A model generated the notes under the pieces. That model searched no databases. It worked only from the letters and a program-made list of their open reading frames with translations, and had not been told where the DNA came from. A DNA stretch of 64,000 nt from Cristatella mucedo (taxonomy: Eukaryota; Bryozoa; Phylactolaemata; Cristatellidae): contig WPIO01000001.1 of assembly GCA_009760855.2 (NCBI GenBank), positions 23,544,001-23,608,000 on the forward strand. Direction: 5' to 3'. The position numbers and the translations under genes were made by a program. Shown here piece after piece: positions 33,714 to 45,387 of the stretch. Positions within the stretch are counted from its first letter, which is position 1. Every line of letters starts with the position of its first letter.

Positions 33714-35190
33714 TAATGAAATGAAATGTATTTCCGTCTGTACCTCCACAAAGCCACAAGAGCTGAATTGCGGTAGTCTAGCCTTAACAGAACCAGGAAG
33801 CCACTTAAATTTGCAGCAAGCCACTGTCGTAGATGGTCCCCAATCTTATACATGGACCGGACGTTATGGCTAGCTGTGGAAGCAGTCTTTCTAATAAAGC
33901 TTTCGAAATTCAGGCACTTTTCAAAGAGAACACTTAAATTCCAATCACACAGTGACGCTTGCACAACAGCACCACTAATTAGAAGAGACAAATCTGCAAG
34001 TCCAGCCGCACGCTTTGGTCATCCAATGTGTAGGAGTTGGGTTTAATTGTGGTTTAGTTTTTAAGGAAATTTTCAGACATCTGGGATTGAATGCCTTCAA
34101 GGCAGCATTTAGTTCATCCGTCTCTGCAGCAGAGTGTGATCGAATAAGCAAAAATAAAATCAAGAAATCGGAAGCATGGAAGTAATAGCCGATCCTCCCG
34201 AAGGCACGAATACAATTTCCCAGATGCTCGGTATAAATCGAGAATATCAAAGGATCAAGAATGAATCCTTTGGAACTTCACAGGCGACTGGTCTGCTGGA
34301 CGAGACGTGCCAGAATGCGATACGGATTGAACAGTATGGAATAATTTGAACCAAGCCATCATCTACCAGACCAATTGTTCTTTTCAATCGTTCAAATATG
34401 ACATCGCGATCAATAGTGTCAAACGCAGCTGACAGATCAAGCAAGCCAGTCAGTGCCGAGCTGGTTTGGTCTAGCGGTTAAGGTGCTCGCCCCGACCAAG
34501 GTCTGACTGAGGTCGTGGGCTCGAGCCCCGAGGCACATGTGAAGCGCCTGAATAGAGATTAAGTTCTCTTGGGGCGCTATATAAATGAATTATATTACCA
34601 TTGACGTCATCGTTACTGCTTAGTACCTCGTTCCTCACACGGAGGAGAGCAGTTCCGGTGGACTGGGGTCGCTTGAATCCCGGGACTGAAATGCTCGCTT
34701 CTGTAAATCCTACATTTGCAATGTATTCTGCAAGCTGGTTAGCGACAATGTTTTCGATTATCTTTGACAAAAAAAAGAAACTGGGTGATAGTTTGCTATG
34801 ACGTCTGAATCAAAGCCATGCTTTTCAAGTATGGATCGAAGATGTCCGATTTAAAAGACATTAGAACAAACCCGTCATTCACAGAAGCATTAAAAACCGT
34901 TAGTTATGCTGAAATGAGTTTGTCGGCTAGTGAAGACTAGAGAAGGAGTGGTGCTGGATTGACAAGAGCCAAGTTCTTTTACTTCTTCAGGAAGCCACTT
35001 CCTCTGTAGAAACCTCTGAACATTTCTCGCAAAAATTGTTTTAGTTGGACATAGCTTTATGGAAACTCGGAAATGAGCAATTCTTTCAACGAAGAGGGCA
35101 GATAACTTATTGGATGAACTGCTGACATCTTTGGAGAGAGAACTCTCAGAGGCTCCTTTGGCTTTCATTCTTCTTGCCTTACCGTTTGCA
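33714..35190 (-). pseudogene. LINE-B, longest copy (reverse transcriptase), split by SINE-1
   Basis: Minus strand, 5' to 3' from about 35190: FLQRKWLPEEVKELG, VNDGFVLMSFKSDIFDP, FLSKIIENIVANQLAEYI, ALLRVRNEVLSSNDD (interrupted by SINE-1 at 34454-34594), LDLSAAFDTIDRDVIFERLK, VSSSRPVACEVPKDSFLI, LIFSIYTEHLGNCIRAFG, YYFHASDFLILF (where a YADD-type catalytic motif would be expected), and a 3' end with (CATTT)n at 33715-33730. Stops and the altered catalytic motif show it is inactive. Confidence 0.85.
34454..34594 (+). mobile_element. SINE-1 copy, intact structure
   Basis: tRNA-like head with A-box-like TGGTCTAGCGGTTAAGG and B-box-like GGGCTCGAGCCCC, followed by a tail GTGAAGCGCCTGAATAGAG...TTCTCTTGGGGCGC and TATATAAATGAATTAT. 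The tail is homologous to the LINE-C and LINE-A 3' ends, so a LINE of that group probably mobilises it. Inserted in the LINE-B reverse transcriptase. Confidence 0.88.
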
Positions 35191-35562
35191 CTATATTTAA
35201 AACTTTCGGTGACCAGGCTTAATCATCGAAAGTCCAGAACTCACTTCCGGCTATGGTAACTGCCTGCATTGAATTTGCATGATATAAGTTGCAGCTAACG
35301 ACGCATCTGTTCTGGTTATCTTTTTCTTCGCCTCGAGGAACTTGTCTTTTCTCAGATGCGCTTTGCGTACTCAACCACTCATGACTCAGTGTACAATTCT
35401 AGCCGGAGGTGCTACTTAGCGGTGGCCCCCAAATGTCTTCTTGCGTGCTTTAGTGCGCTTGCCAAAGCACGATACTTGTATGTTTTTGTATTCTTGTCAA
35501 ATTATGATACGGCGCGTGTCATTAATCCTTGGTTATTGACTCGCTTACAGCAATTTATTGCA
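35191..35562. other. No gene recognised
   Basis: Possible 5' continuation of LINE-B on the minus strand, but no motif is readable. Confidence 0.4.
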
Positions 35563-35776
35563 GTGTATCTCCGTCTAAAACTCCACAAAGTCATAAAGAC
35601 CATGTGAGTGCTACGCAGGAGAGTTTTGTGTAGCGCACTCACAGCCTAAGCGGCTTTCGGTACGCATTCGGTAGCCAACAGACTTCGTCGCACGCAGCAA
35701 AGAGAAAGTGGGAAGCATAGCAGAGTCCGGAGAGCAGTTGAGGTAGTGAGTAGCTCATGACGGCTGGAAAGAATGT
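35563..35776 (-). mobile_element. LINE-B 3' end fragment
   Basis: 3' UTR and ORF-flanking sequence closely matching 29121-29640 on the minus strand (GTATCTCCGTCT, TAAGCGGCTTTCGGTACGC). 5'-truncated. Confidence 0.85.
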
Positions 35777-35794
35777 GCCGTAGTCATGTGCCAT

Positions 35795-36452
35795 CACTCA
35801 CGTAAGGATACCGCAGCCAAGATACAGTCCACGCATTAGCGACGTCCCTTCGACTTACAGGTATGTAACTCGCTGCTCGAAGGTTTGCTTGCTTGTGCGG
35901 TAAGACGCCTGCAGTTAGCGAAGCATTCTGCAGCCACGCTTGTCTGCCTTGAACGTCGAAGTGGCTACAGTACACTAGCACTTCTAACCAGCCTGCTCGG
36001 GCTCCCCTTCAAGTAGCGTATTGGCTTCAAGATTTAACAACTCGCTTGTAGATCCGTTCATTCTCTTTCACCAGAATCCCCGTCCGATCTACCGCCCAAC
36101 AAAGCAAAAGCATTGTTCAGCCCGCTCTTCTGACTGAAGTCGCCCTAGCTGCGCCTCTAACCAACCTCAAGTCCTTCGGAGACCGTGCCCTGAGTTCCTA
36201 CGCTCCTAAAGCCTGCAGCTCATTTCCGACTGATCCCCCGCAATAATTCCCTAACTCGTTGCCGTTTAGGTGGAAACCATCTCCCAATTCGTTACTCGTA
36301 GCGTTTTCTCTGTCTGAGTACATTGTGCTTTGTATCCTGACCTGCTACAAACACTGATTGGTCGGCATGCTTCCCATCCAGAATGTGCAGAGTGCCGATA
36401 AATAGATCAAGTTCCCTGTAGGGCGCAGTCTAAATGCTTTATTATTGTAATT
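35795..36452 (+). pseudogene. LINE-A fragment, old
   Basis: Decayed C-terminal reverse transcriptase module (nucleotide similarity from AAGGATACCGCAGCC through TCTGCAGCCACGCTTGTCTG), then a vestigial tail CCGATAAATAGATCAAGTTC...GGGCGCAG and TTATTATTG. Confidence 0.7.
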
Positions 36453-37400
36453 GTCTTCTTTGAATTCAGAGCGGGGAGGGGCGAGCGGTGCGACGCGTGC
36501 ATAATCTAGGGGCGGCAACATGTGGCGGCGCTTCGTCTGAGGCTGCTCGATAGGGGCGCAGAATCTTGCACGGAGAGCAGCAGATCGTTAAAAGAAAGAA
36601 CGCTTCGTGACGCAACAGTGGGCTCAGCCTCCGTATTTGAGACCACCAGGCAAGGACTGACTTCAGCGTACGCATCGCCGACGGTTGCGAAACAAGTAAT
36701 TCATTTCTAGACGATTTCCGTAGATCTTTGGATCGCGAGTGCCTGCCTGCGGCGCAGTCGCTAGCCGCTCCAGCCACGTCCGGAGCGGCTAGCGAGAACG
36801 GGGCGCCTGTCGATGCTGCCGATCGCCGGACGAGAAGCATTGGGTAGCGCCCCGGCGGCTGCCCCTTGGTGCCGTAAGCCGCGATATTTGCGGGCACCGA
36901 GGGGGTGGAGCGCCGTTTTTGTAAGGTTCGGCGTTCTGGCGCGCTTACTGGTTCAGGGCGCTAGCTCTCTCGACTCGCACCCGAGTGTGGACGTTTCACT
37001 TGCCGTGCGCTGGCCGAAGCACCAGCTCCCTCGCCGCTGCGAACGCAGCCGGGTCGCTCATTCGCGCCGTCACTCCAACGGGAGAGCGAGACGCAACGCT
37101 ACCTGGCGACGATAGCGCCTAACGCGGTAACTGTGCGAGGAACGCCCGGTCCGCGTGAGCTTCATCGCGTGGCCCCTTCTTATATGAGGACCGTAGATGC
37201 TTCTTGCCTGACTGTTGCTGTTTTCAATAGCCAAGCTAAGTAAATAATTTATCGAATTTAGCGCACAAAGACGACAAGTGCGGGCAATAATCCAGCGTCT
37301 GCGGATGAGGTCTAAAGGAGCCGAAAAATGAATGAGCGCGGAAGCGGCCTGCCAGAACCACTTGCAACCACCAGGTGGCGCCCTAAAGTACAATACAGGT
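36453..37400. other. GC-rich region, no gene recognised
   Basis: CpG-rich from about 36.47 to 37.12 kb, with a 14-bp-arm hairpin at 36758-36795. Overlapping frames on both strands (143 codons minus, 100 codons plus) have no recognisable domain. It could be a promoter or untranslated first exon of an unseen gene, but nothing confirms that. Confidence 0.4.
36758..36795. repeat. Perfect hairpin, 14-bp arms, 10-base loop
   Basis: Arms TCGCTAGCCGCTCC (36758-36771) and its exact reverse complement (36782-36795). Confidence 0.88.
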
Positions 37401-37407
37401 GAGCTGA

Positions 37408-37546
37408 TTTAGCAGCCTCATTTGCGTACGTAACGGCAGAAGGGCCTTTGCGACTATCACCCCGCTTGCAGCCCAAAATAAAGGATTGTCTGCTGAAAGA
37501 GACTCGAACCCACGAACTGTGTCGTCAAGTATGAGCACCTTACGAC
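37408..37546 (-). mobile_element. SINE-2 copy, diverged
   Basis: Minus strand: GTAACGGCAGAAGGGCC, GACTATCACCCCGCTTGCAG, B-box complement GACTCGAACCC. Confidence 0.75.
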
Positions 37547-38780
37547 AGTAGAAGATCCAGGGACTCTGAAGTGGATAGCCGGCATGGTTAGCTTTTTCAG
37601 TTGACCTTTGCAATATCCAGTGTTAGGAAAAGGCAACCAAGCGACAGGATGCGGGCTGCGTTACGGAATGCCGATAAAGCTCGCAGGCTCGCAGTCTCGA
37701 CCGATTAAATTAAGGCTCCCAGTACGTTATTTCGTTAAGGTCTAGTTTGAGCAGCACTCGCCCTGCAGTTTAAATGCGTCTAGGAATTATCCTCGCAGAT
37801 AACCCATAATTCGTGTTGAAAAGCAAATACTAGAATGCCGACGGCTAGTTACTGCGCGGACGGTCATTTCTTAATTGAAATGCTCTCGTGCTGTCTTCGG
37901 GTATTTTGCGGTTCTATCGCTACTTAACTCCGTATTAATCAAAGCAGCGGCGGGTGAGATCAGCCGGATTATGATGGTCAAAATAGTACTCGCTGTTCAT
38001 GAATTACAGCGATTAGGGACCGGTTAGGTCACAGACCATGATTGAATTGTATCAAAGCCGAAGTCGTGTAATAGGCGATCAGTTAAGATCTAGGCATTAA
38101 GCCAGGGAGCATTTGAATTCTAGGCTTCGCGCCACCAGCAGCAGTTTCGCCCGAGCCTTTGGGCAGGTTGGCAGTTCAAAGACGCTCTGGGAGCAGTGCA
38201 ATAGCTCTTGTACGCCATTGCTGATGCTTTGAGGCCTTCGACTAGCTATCCAAGATATAGGTAATGACTTTCAATCACACGGTATAGGTGCTCTTCAACA
38301 CTTCCATGTTAGGCTACTGTCGGCATACCTACGCGGATTGGCGCAGCACCTACAACTCTCTAGTAACGATACGATTCATCATTACGAACGCTGTGGTAGT
38401 ACCCTAAGAACGCTGCACAGAAGCCGCTGCAACAAGTTTGTATCAATAAATTTATTATCGCTCATTATTTACTATACGCTTATAGTCGCAAACGTCGATG
38501 ACGCACATCTACTTAGTTCAAAGTTAGCGAAACATTGTTGCCCGATTCAAATCCCGGAAATGCGGAAATGCGAGCGCGTCCGGGCCAGGATCTGCGATGC
38601 GCACCGCACCGCGCCGCTCCATCATCTGCATTGCAGCCGACTACTCCTCCCCCACCAGGCAGGCTCTTCGTCCCTCGCTGTAATTATCCTTTGTCGCCTC
38701 CGGTTGACGAGCTGCTGCTATTTTTGGTTTGGGCGCGTCGCGACCCAGTTCCGAGCAAAGTCACCCTGAATACATTAACG

Positions 38781-38817
38781 CCGACTCAGCGGCGGCACTT
38801 CGCCGCCGCTGAGTCGG
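38781..38817. repeat. Perfect hairpin, 16-bp arms, 5-base loop
   Basis: Arms CCGACTCAGCGGCGGC (38781-38796) and its reverse complement (38802-38817), loop ACTTC. Confidence 0.92.
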
Positions 38818-39085
38818 AGAGAGACGTAGAGCCACCAGAAGTGGGCCGTCGCGCGACTGCTGGCTGCTCTACCGAGGTAGGAAAGGAGGCGGCACGACTT
38901 GCCGCTCGCTCGCTCGCAGCTCCCTGCTCGCCGCGCGCAGTGACTGCGCTTCTGTCCCGCAGCGGCGGCGGCGAGTAGCCTATGCCGAAGCGAGCCAATT
39001 CGCGGGCCAAATTGCCCCGCAATCTGCGGACGGCGTCGCAGAGGCTTCGCGAGCGCCGGCGAGTGCCGGCAGCGCAGGGTCGTCG

Positions 39086-39110
39086 CTAGCTAGCTAGCTA
39101 GCTAGCTAGT
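39086..39110. repeat. (CTAG)n microsatellite
   Basis: Six self-complementary CTAG units in a GC-rich setting. Confidence 0.9.
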
Positions 39111-39713
39111 ACGAGGCTAGCCGTCTGCGTCTGCGTCGTGAACGAACTGGCGGCAACTGTCGGCACCGCGCCCGCGAAAGAGGCGCTGACCGCTACATGT
39201 TCCAACCGATTGGCTTGCCACTGCGCAAGATTGCACCTTGGCTTGGTGGGACCCTCCTCCACATGCTGACCGCAAAGTTGTCGCGAACGGAACCATTCAT
39301 TTCAGCGCTGATGCGCTGATCTTGTTGCGTGGTCTTTTGACTTTTAAGTCGAGATGTCCTACTTTAATCACTTTTGTGACAAAGTTAGGGCTTGAAATCA
39401 AGTGCTTGCTTTTTTGCTCGTCTTGAATAATTTTGCCTAGAAAAAAATTAATTTGAGCTCTGAGGGCACTATATCAATTGTATTATTTTTTTTTATTAAA
39501 TTACAATATGACGTTCACATTAATAATACCCGCTACGAGCTCTATCCGACGAGTAGAAGGCTTGGTAAAACTGTTGTCGGCCTATGATGGAAGCCAACTT
39601 CCATTAACTGCTGAATGGTACTGCGGAGCGGCAACTTCCAAGAAGAGTGTCAAAGAGGTGTTCGGTCTCCGCGAGCGCGCGCGTGCACGTCTTGCGAATC
39701 ACAACTTGCCCCA

Positions 39714-39714
<1 letters not shown>

Positions 39715-39753
<39 letters not shown>

Positions 39754-39893
39754 CACTTGATAAAGCGCCCTCAGAGAACTCAATCTCTTCCTAGGTGCTT
39801 CACATTTGCTGCAAAGGGAAATGCAATTGAATGGTGAGTAATATCATGCTTGATAAAAAAAGAAACATGAATAACATGGTTAGGGGTGACATG
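39715..39893 (-). mobile_element. LINE-A 3' tail fragment
   Basis: Long (AAT)n run, hairpin tail and the first part of the 3' UTR up to GGTTAGGGGTGACATG. Confidence 0.88.
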
Positions 39894-42345
39894 ATGAATT
39901 CCTCCAGACTCTCTCCGACGTGCGCACCGAATGCTTGGCATGCCTTCAATAGGTCGCATAACATCGCGACATTGTGGACAATTCTAACCGTTTTTGTACT
40001 GGCAATGACCTAAATGCTGCCTTCATACCGCAGCGGACGGCCGCAGCGGCTGCCATTTTATACTTTCACGCGAAAGACGGATACGCTCGCGTACGTGTTA
40101 AGAGCTCAGAAGCCTATGAGAAGAGTTATATTGAATAATTATAACAGTACATTTGTATATCAGCCTAAGCAAACTCCCATCTCTTTCTAGGCACATTAAG
40201 TAGAGTAACCTTGTGTTTCGCTGCACTGCTGTACTCACGATGCATCTCTACTTCCGGTACGATCCTCGCGATTCAGCGAAAAGTACGGCCTCCGAACTAT
40301 TCGCCGTACCGTCTGCCTGCCAATAGTAAGCTCTGCCCTCTGAACAGATGCGACCGACGCTCGAGCTCGAGGTCAGGGTTCGAGCGGTCAAATAATACAG
40401 TAGGCCCGCCGCTGTTACGCTACCGGCCGATACTTCAGTTCATCGCGTTCCAGTTTGACGTGCACCGCTGCCTGAACCGCGTTCGATAACTGCTCTCCAC
40501 TTTTCGCCTCCTCCTCAAGCCGTCGAACGCGGAGACTGACCCCTTGAGCTTTCGCCGTTCTAATTCTTCTTAAGAAAAAGAGAAGACTAAGAAAGTGCAG
40601 TTTTTTCATGGTGGTTGCGTCGATTGCTTTCTCTATCGCCTGCTATTAGTGTCATGCGCCGCTCTGTGGTTTCCCTACTGATTCGCGATTGTCCGTGATT
40701 GTGAAGAATGAGCGATGTTCGCGAGAACCTGCTCTGCAGTAGAATTTTATTGCAGTGCATTGCAGCAGCGCTGAGCGAGAATGCGTAGCATTGCAGAGTG
40801 ACAGCAGATAATTGCAAGTGTGGCAGTTAGTCCGATTTCTTTCCACGACGCTGCCACCTTATCTGGCATGAGCTGCATCTCGCAAACCTGGAGGCTTATT
40901 TTCTCGAGTTAGTTCATTCTGGTTTGAGATAATCTCTGCCCTTTTGTACAGAGTTAAGGTTATACCCACCCGATAGCCAATAATTGCTTGCCTTCGGGGA
41001 CAGGTCAATGAGAAGGATGCATTTCCGGTAGTCAAGGTATAAAATAGAACTCGCTATGCATAAACATCGCCATCGGTAGACTGTTCTAGGAATGCAAATC
41101 ATCGTATTACAATGCGAAGGAGAGACTTTCTCTTTTATCACAGCTGCTAATCGCGGTCTCTTCATAGAGGACCTTACAGTGGGGGGAGCAGTGGTAGCCA
41201 AAGGATACGGACACACACTCTCCTACGCCGCAGCCACTGTGGCACCTCGCCGCCTCGCGAGTCTAGATAGGCCTTGGCTTTGAGCAGCAGCCGTGTGGTC
41301 CAGGGTGTCGGCCATTCAAATTGAGCCAAGGCTACTGCAGTTCGTCCAACCGAGCAGATTCTCTATTCTTCCAGATGACTTCTGAGCCAACAACTGCAAT
41401 CGCAGATTGCTTGCTTGCCTATTAAAGAGTAAACAGCATATTGGGTCTGGCGAGAGGCTGCGAACACTTCCGCTGTCTTAGAGATTCCAAGTGCACTTCT
41501 TTGATGTATTCGAAGTTTCGGTGCACTTCTCTAATGGGCATATTTTATGACCAGACGATTGTAAGAGGCTTATGGCCAGTCGAAGAATATGCATTACGAG
41601 TCTAACATCGGTTCTTCTCCACCAGCCTATTAGGAAGCAGAAGGCGACAGCCTGGCTGGTGGAGAAGAACTTAAATTAGACTCGGTGTAGAGCAATACTA
41701 CGGCGATGTGGGCTGAGAGCGGCCGGGATACACACACCTGTGTCAAGCAGTCTGCCATTATTTTCTTCGGCGTCAAAGCTCCCTACTAAAAAGCTACTGC
41801 AACTATATGGAAATGCAGTTAGTTTACTGGATTGTGATCTCATAAATAGCATGTCTCCCTTAGTTATCCAGGATTTGCCCAGTCAACCAACACCCTGCGT
41901 ATTTATTGTACATTCCCTCATGCAAGTACATCCACACAAACACCCACAAACATGAATTTACGCGAGCACTTAGTTTAAGTCCAGCAGCAGGTAGTTCTTT
42001 GTCTGCCACTCTAGCAGAAGTGATGCAACGGCTCTTCTGCAACTACATAAATAAGATGTTTAGTCATCTGAACTTCACATTTTACTAAGCTTTAATATCA
42101 GCCCATATTTTTCTTGGTTTTTTGTCTGTCCCTTCAAAGCATTTCAAAAGGCACGAACTATTTTTGTAGCCCCCATCTACGAGCACTTATACTTCAAAGG
42201 ATCAGAAGCAGATAGGTTCAGAATCATGAAACGCGATTAACTTTCTCGGGCAACGTAGCTACGGCGGACATGATACGAGAGGTGATCTCCACTTTGATAG
42301 ATAACCAACCCTCAGACGCAAGCTATTCCTTGCCTAGAGCTAGAG
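39894..42345. other. 2.4 kb without a recognised gene
   Basis: A short old LINE-A tail on the minus strand is visible at about 40135-40200 (CCATCTCTTTCTAGGCAC). A long hairpin lies at 41597-41684. Frames of 60-100 codons show no domain. Confidence 0.5.
41597..41684. repeat. Long imperfect hairpin (17-bp perfect inner stem, 9-bp outer stem)
   Basis: Outer arms CGAGTCTAA (41597-41605) and TTAGACTCG (41676-41684); 5x5 internal loop; inner arms 41611-41627 (GTTCTTCTCCACCAGCC) and 41654-41670; 26-base terminal loop. Size and shape are those of a microRNA precursor or a small MITE. Confidence 0.8.
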
Positions 42346-42346
42346 G

Positions 42347-43916
<1,570 letters not shown>

Positions 43917-44087
43917 CAAAACGAAAGCGTACCCACACAAGGAAGGCGTGCCCGCACAAGGAAGGCGTGCCCGCACAGCGAAAGTGTGTCAGCTCATCCA
44001 AGGCGTGCCCGCACATCCGAGGCGTGCCCGCACAACGAAAGTGTGCAAGCACATCCAAGGCGTGACCGCGAAACCAAGGCGTGCGTG
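43917..44087. repeat. 19-bp tandem repeat, nine units
   Basis: Units fall into types such as CACAAGGAAGGCGTGCCCG, CACAACGAAAGTGTGCAAG and CACATCCGAGGCGTGCCCG. The GAAAG-type unit recurs at units 1, 4 and 7, so a 57-bp higher-order period is superimposed. Confidence 0.88.
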
Positions 44088-45105
44088 CACCCTGCCTGCG
44101 AATTAAGTCGGGTCTAAAAAGATGCACCCTCTGAATCCCTTAGCAAATAGTCGCCACCTTGAAAAATATATTGGTCATGTATAAGCCGACATTCGCACTA
44201 CGTTGCACGCTGAGGGGGCGCGGTGCTCCAGAAGCCTCTGCGCCCCGGCTAGATAAAGTGCTAGGGCCGGAACTGGAGAAAAGCCTTAAATGCTGCGCAG
44301 CGAATGTGCTGCACAGTGGAAAAATCCGCTTAGATCGTTCTCTAAGTAATCCCGTAACCCCGCCCAAAAAGCGGGGTTAGCTGCCACGGTAGAGCTAGAG
44401 GGGGGGGGGGACGTTCCAGGCGCGGCGCTTCCGGCCAGTCATCCCGGAGGGCCTAAGCTCCCACACGCCTTACCCCCCCCCCCCGATGCCCCGTGCCTAC
44501 GGGCTTGCTTGTAGCAGCTAAGACTAAACGGGGATTCAGCCATTCAGGGGTGCCGAACAAACGCCGCAGAGGACAGCGGGTGCACCGACTCGCCACCGCT
44601 AGCCTCAACCGGTGCAAGTGTCGCGGCGCGATTGGTCTCTTTTCGGTGACCGCTGGCAAGGGGGAAATGTTGCAGCTGGCCACCGAATGGCGACTGCTAG
44701 CATACGCACGCATTCCGAGCAGTATGCCGGGATTTCGTGCTTGAGTACGCAAGTTATCATTTGAAGCCAATACGTTAAGCTACGCGTTGAGAGTAGGAGA
44801 CCGAGGTTAAGACCGATCTATTTTAATAGGGCACTGGCCAGGCGAACCGGACGCCGCTTTACTCATTGCACGAAAGACGTTGCCTATCAGTCCCACAGTA
44901 GACGGCCTTTGGTGACGGCCTTTGTTCGGGTCGCATTTTCAAATATCGGCCGCCTTCAGCTTAGCGCGTCTGGCTGTAGAAGCCTCGCATTGCCAGCGCG
45001 CTCTGCGAGCGGGTGCTCTAGGGGCGAGGCATCGACCACCCACGCCGCCGGTCATCGTCGTTTGCCCTCTCCACGCGTTCTGTTTCAGCTTGCTCGACGC
45101 CCACC
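44088..45105. other. Upstream region of the TTLL gene
   Basis: Contains G and C runs (44399-44409 and 44474-44484), a 9-bp-arm hairpin at 44355-44379 and a GC-rich stretch from about 44.88 kb that likely includes the promoter and 5' UTR of the TTLL gene. No TATA box is evident. Confidence 0.45.
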
Positions 45106-45387
45106 ATGCTGCTGCGAAGCGTGCTACGGCTGCAGATGATTCCCGCGCTCGCCGCGACAGCAGTCATTTCGCTGATGCTGCTCGGAATGTTCAAACTAGA
45201 CGGCATCGAGAAGCGAGTACTCGAGCACCAGCAGCATCCAATGCAGCCTGTCATGCAGCCTTTCATGCAGCCTCCAGTGCAGCCTGTCATGCAGCACTAC
45301 CAGCCACCGTGCATCGCCAGCTCTGAGTACGGAGTCGCGAGGCTTGGTCCTTCGGTCAAGCCGAAAGCATGGATACGCGCAGAGAAG
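45106..45387 (+). CDS. ttll15-like: TTLL15-like exon 1 (residues 1-94)
   Basis: The start ATG sits in CCCACCATGC, a good initiation context. It encodes a membrane anchor (IPALAATAVISLMLLGMF), a Gln/Pro/Met-rich stalk with repeated MQP, and a linker ending AWIRAEK. Donor AAG|GTAATG, phase 0. The open frame continues to 45567 if unspliced, but the downstream exon requires splicing here. Confidence 0.85.

Larger units (their letters stand above)
37547..39714. other. No gene recognised; includes a GC-rich block at about 38.55-39.18 kb
   Basis: The GC-rich block has a 147-codon plus frame (38535-38978) with Pro/Arg/Ala-rich sequence and no known domain, a hairpin at 38781-38817 and a (CTAG)n run at about 39086-39110. 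A short piece at 39425-39500 resembles the LINE/SINE tail (CTCTGAGGGCACTATATC then TATTATT). Confidence 0.4.

Noticed and set aside
43917-44087. CRISPR-like array
   Set aside because: Units are contiguous 19-mers without unique spacers, and the DNA is from an animal.
44355-44379. 9-bp hairpin with A-rich loop, like a bacterial terminator
   Set aside because: Eukaryotic context, no following T run; short stems of this size are expected by chance in GC-rich DNA.
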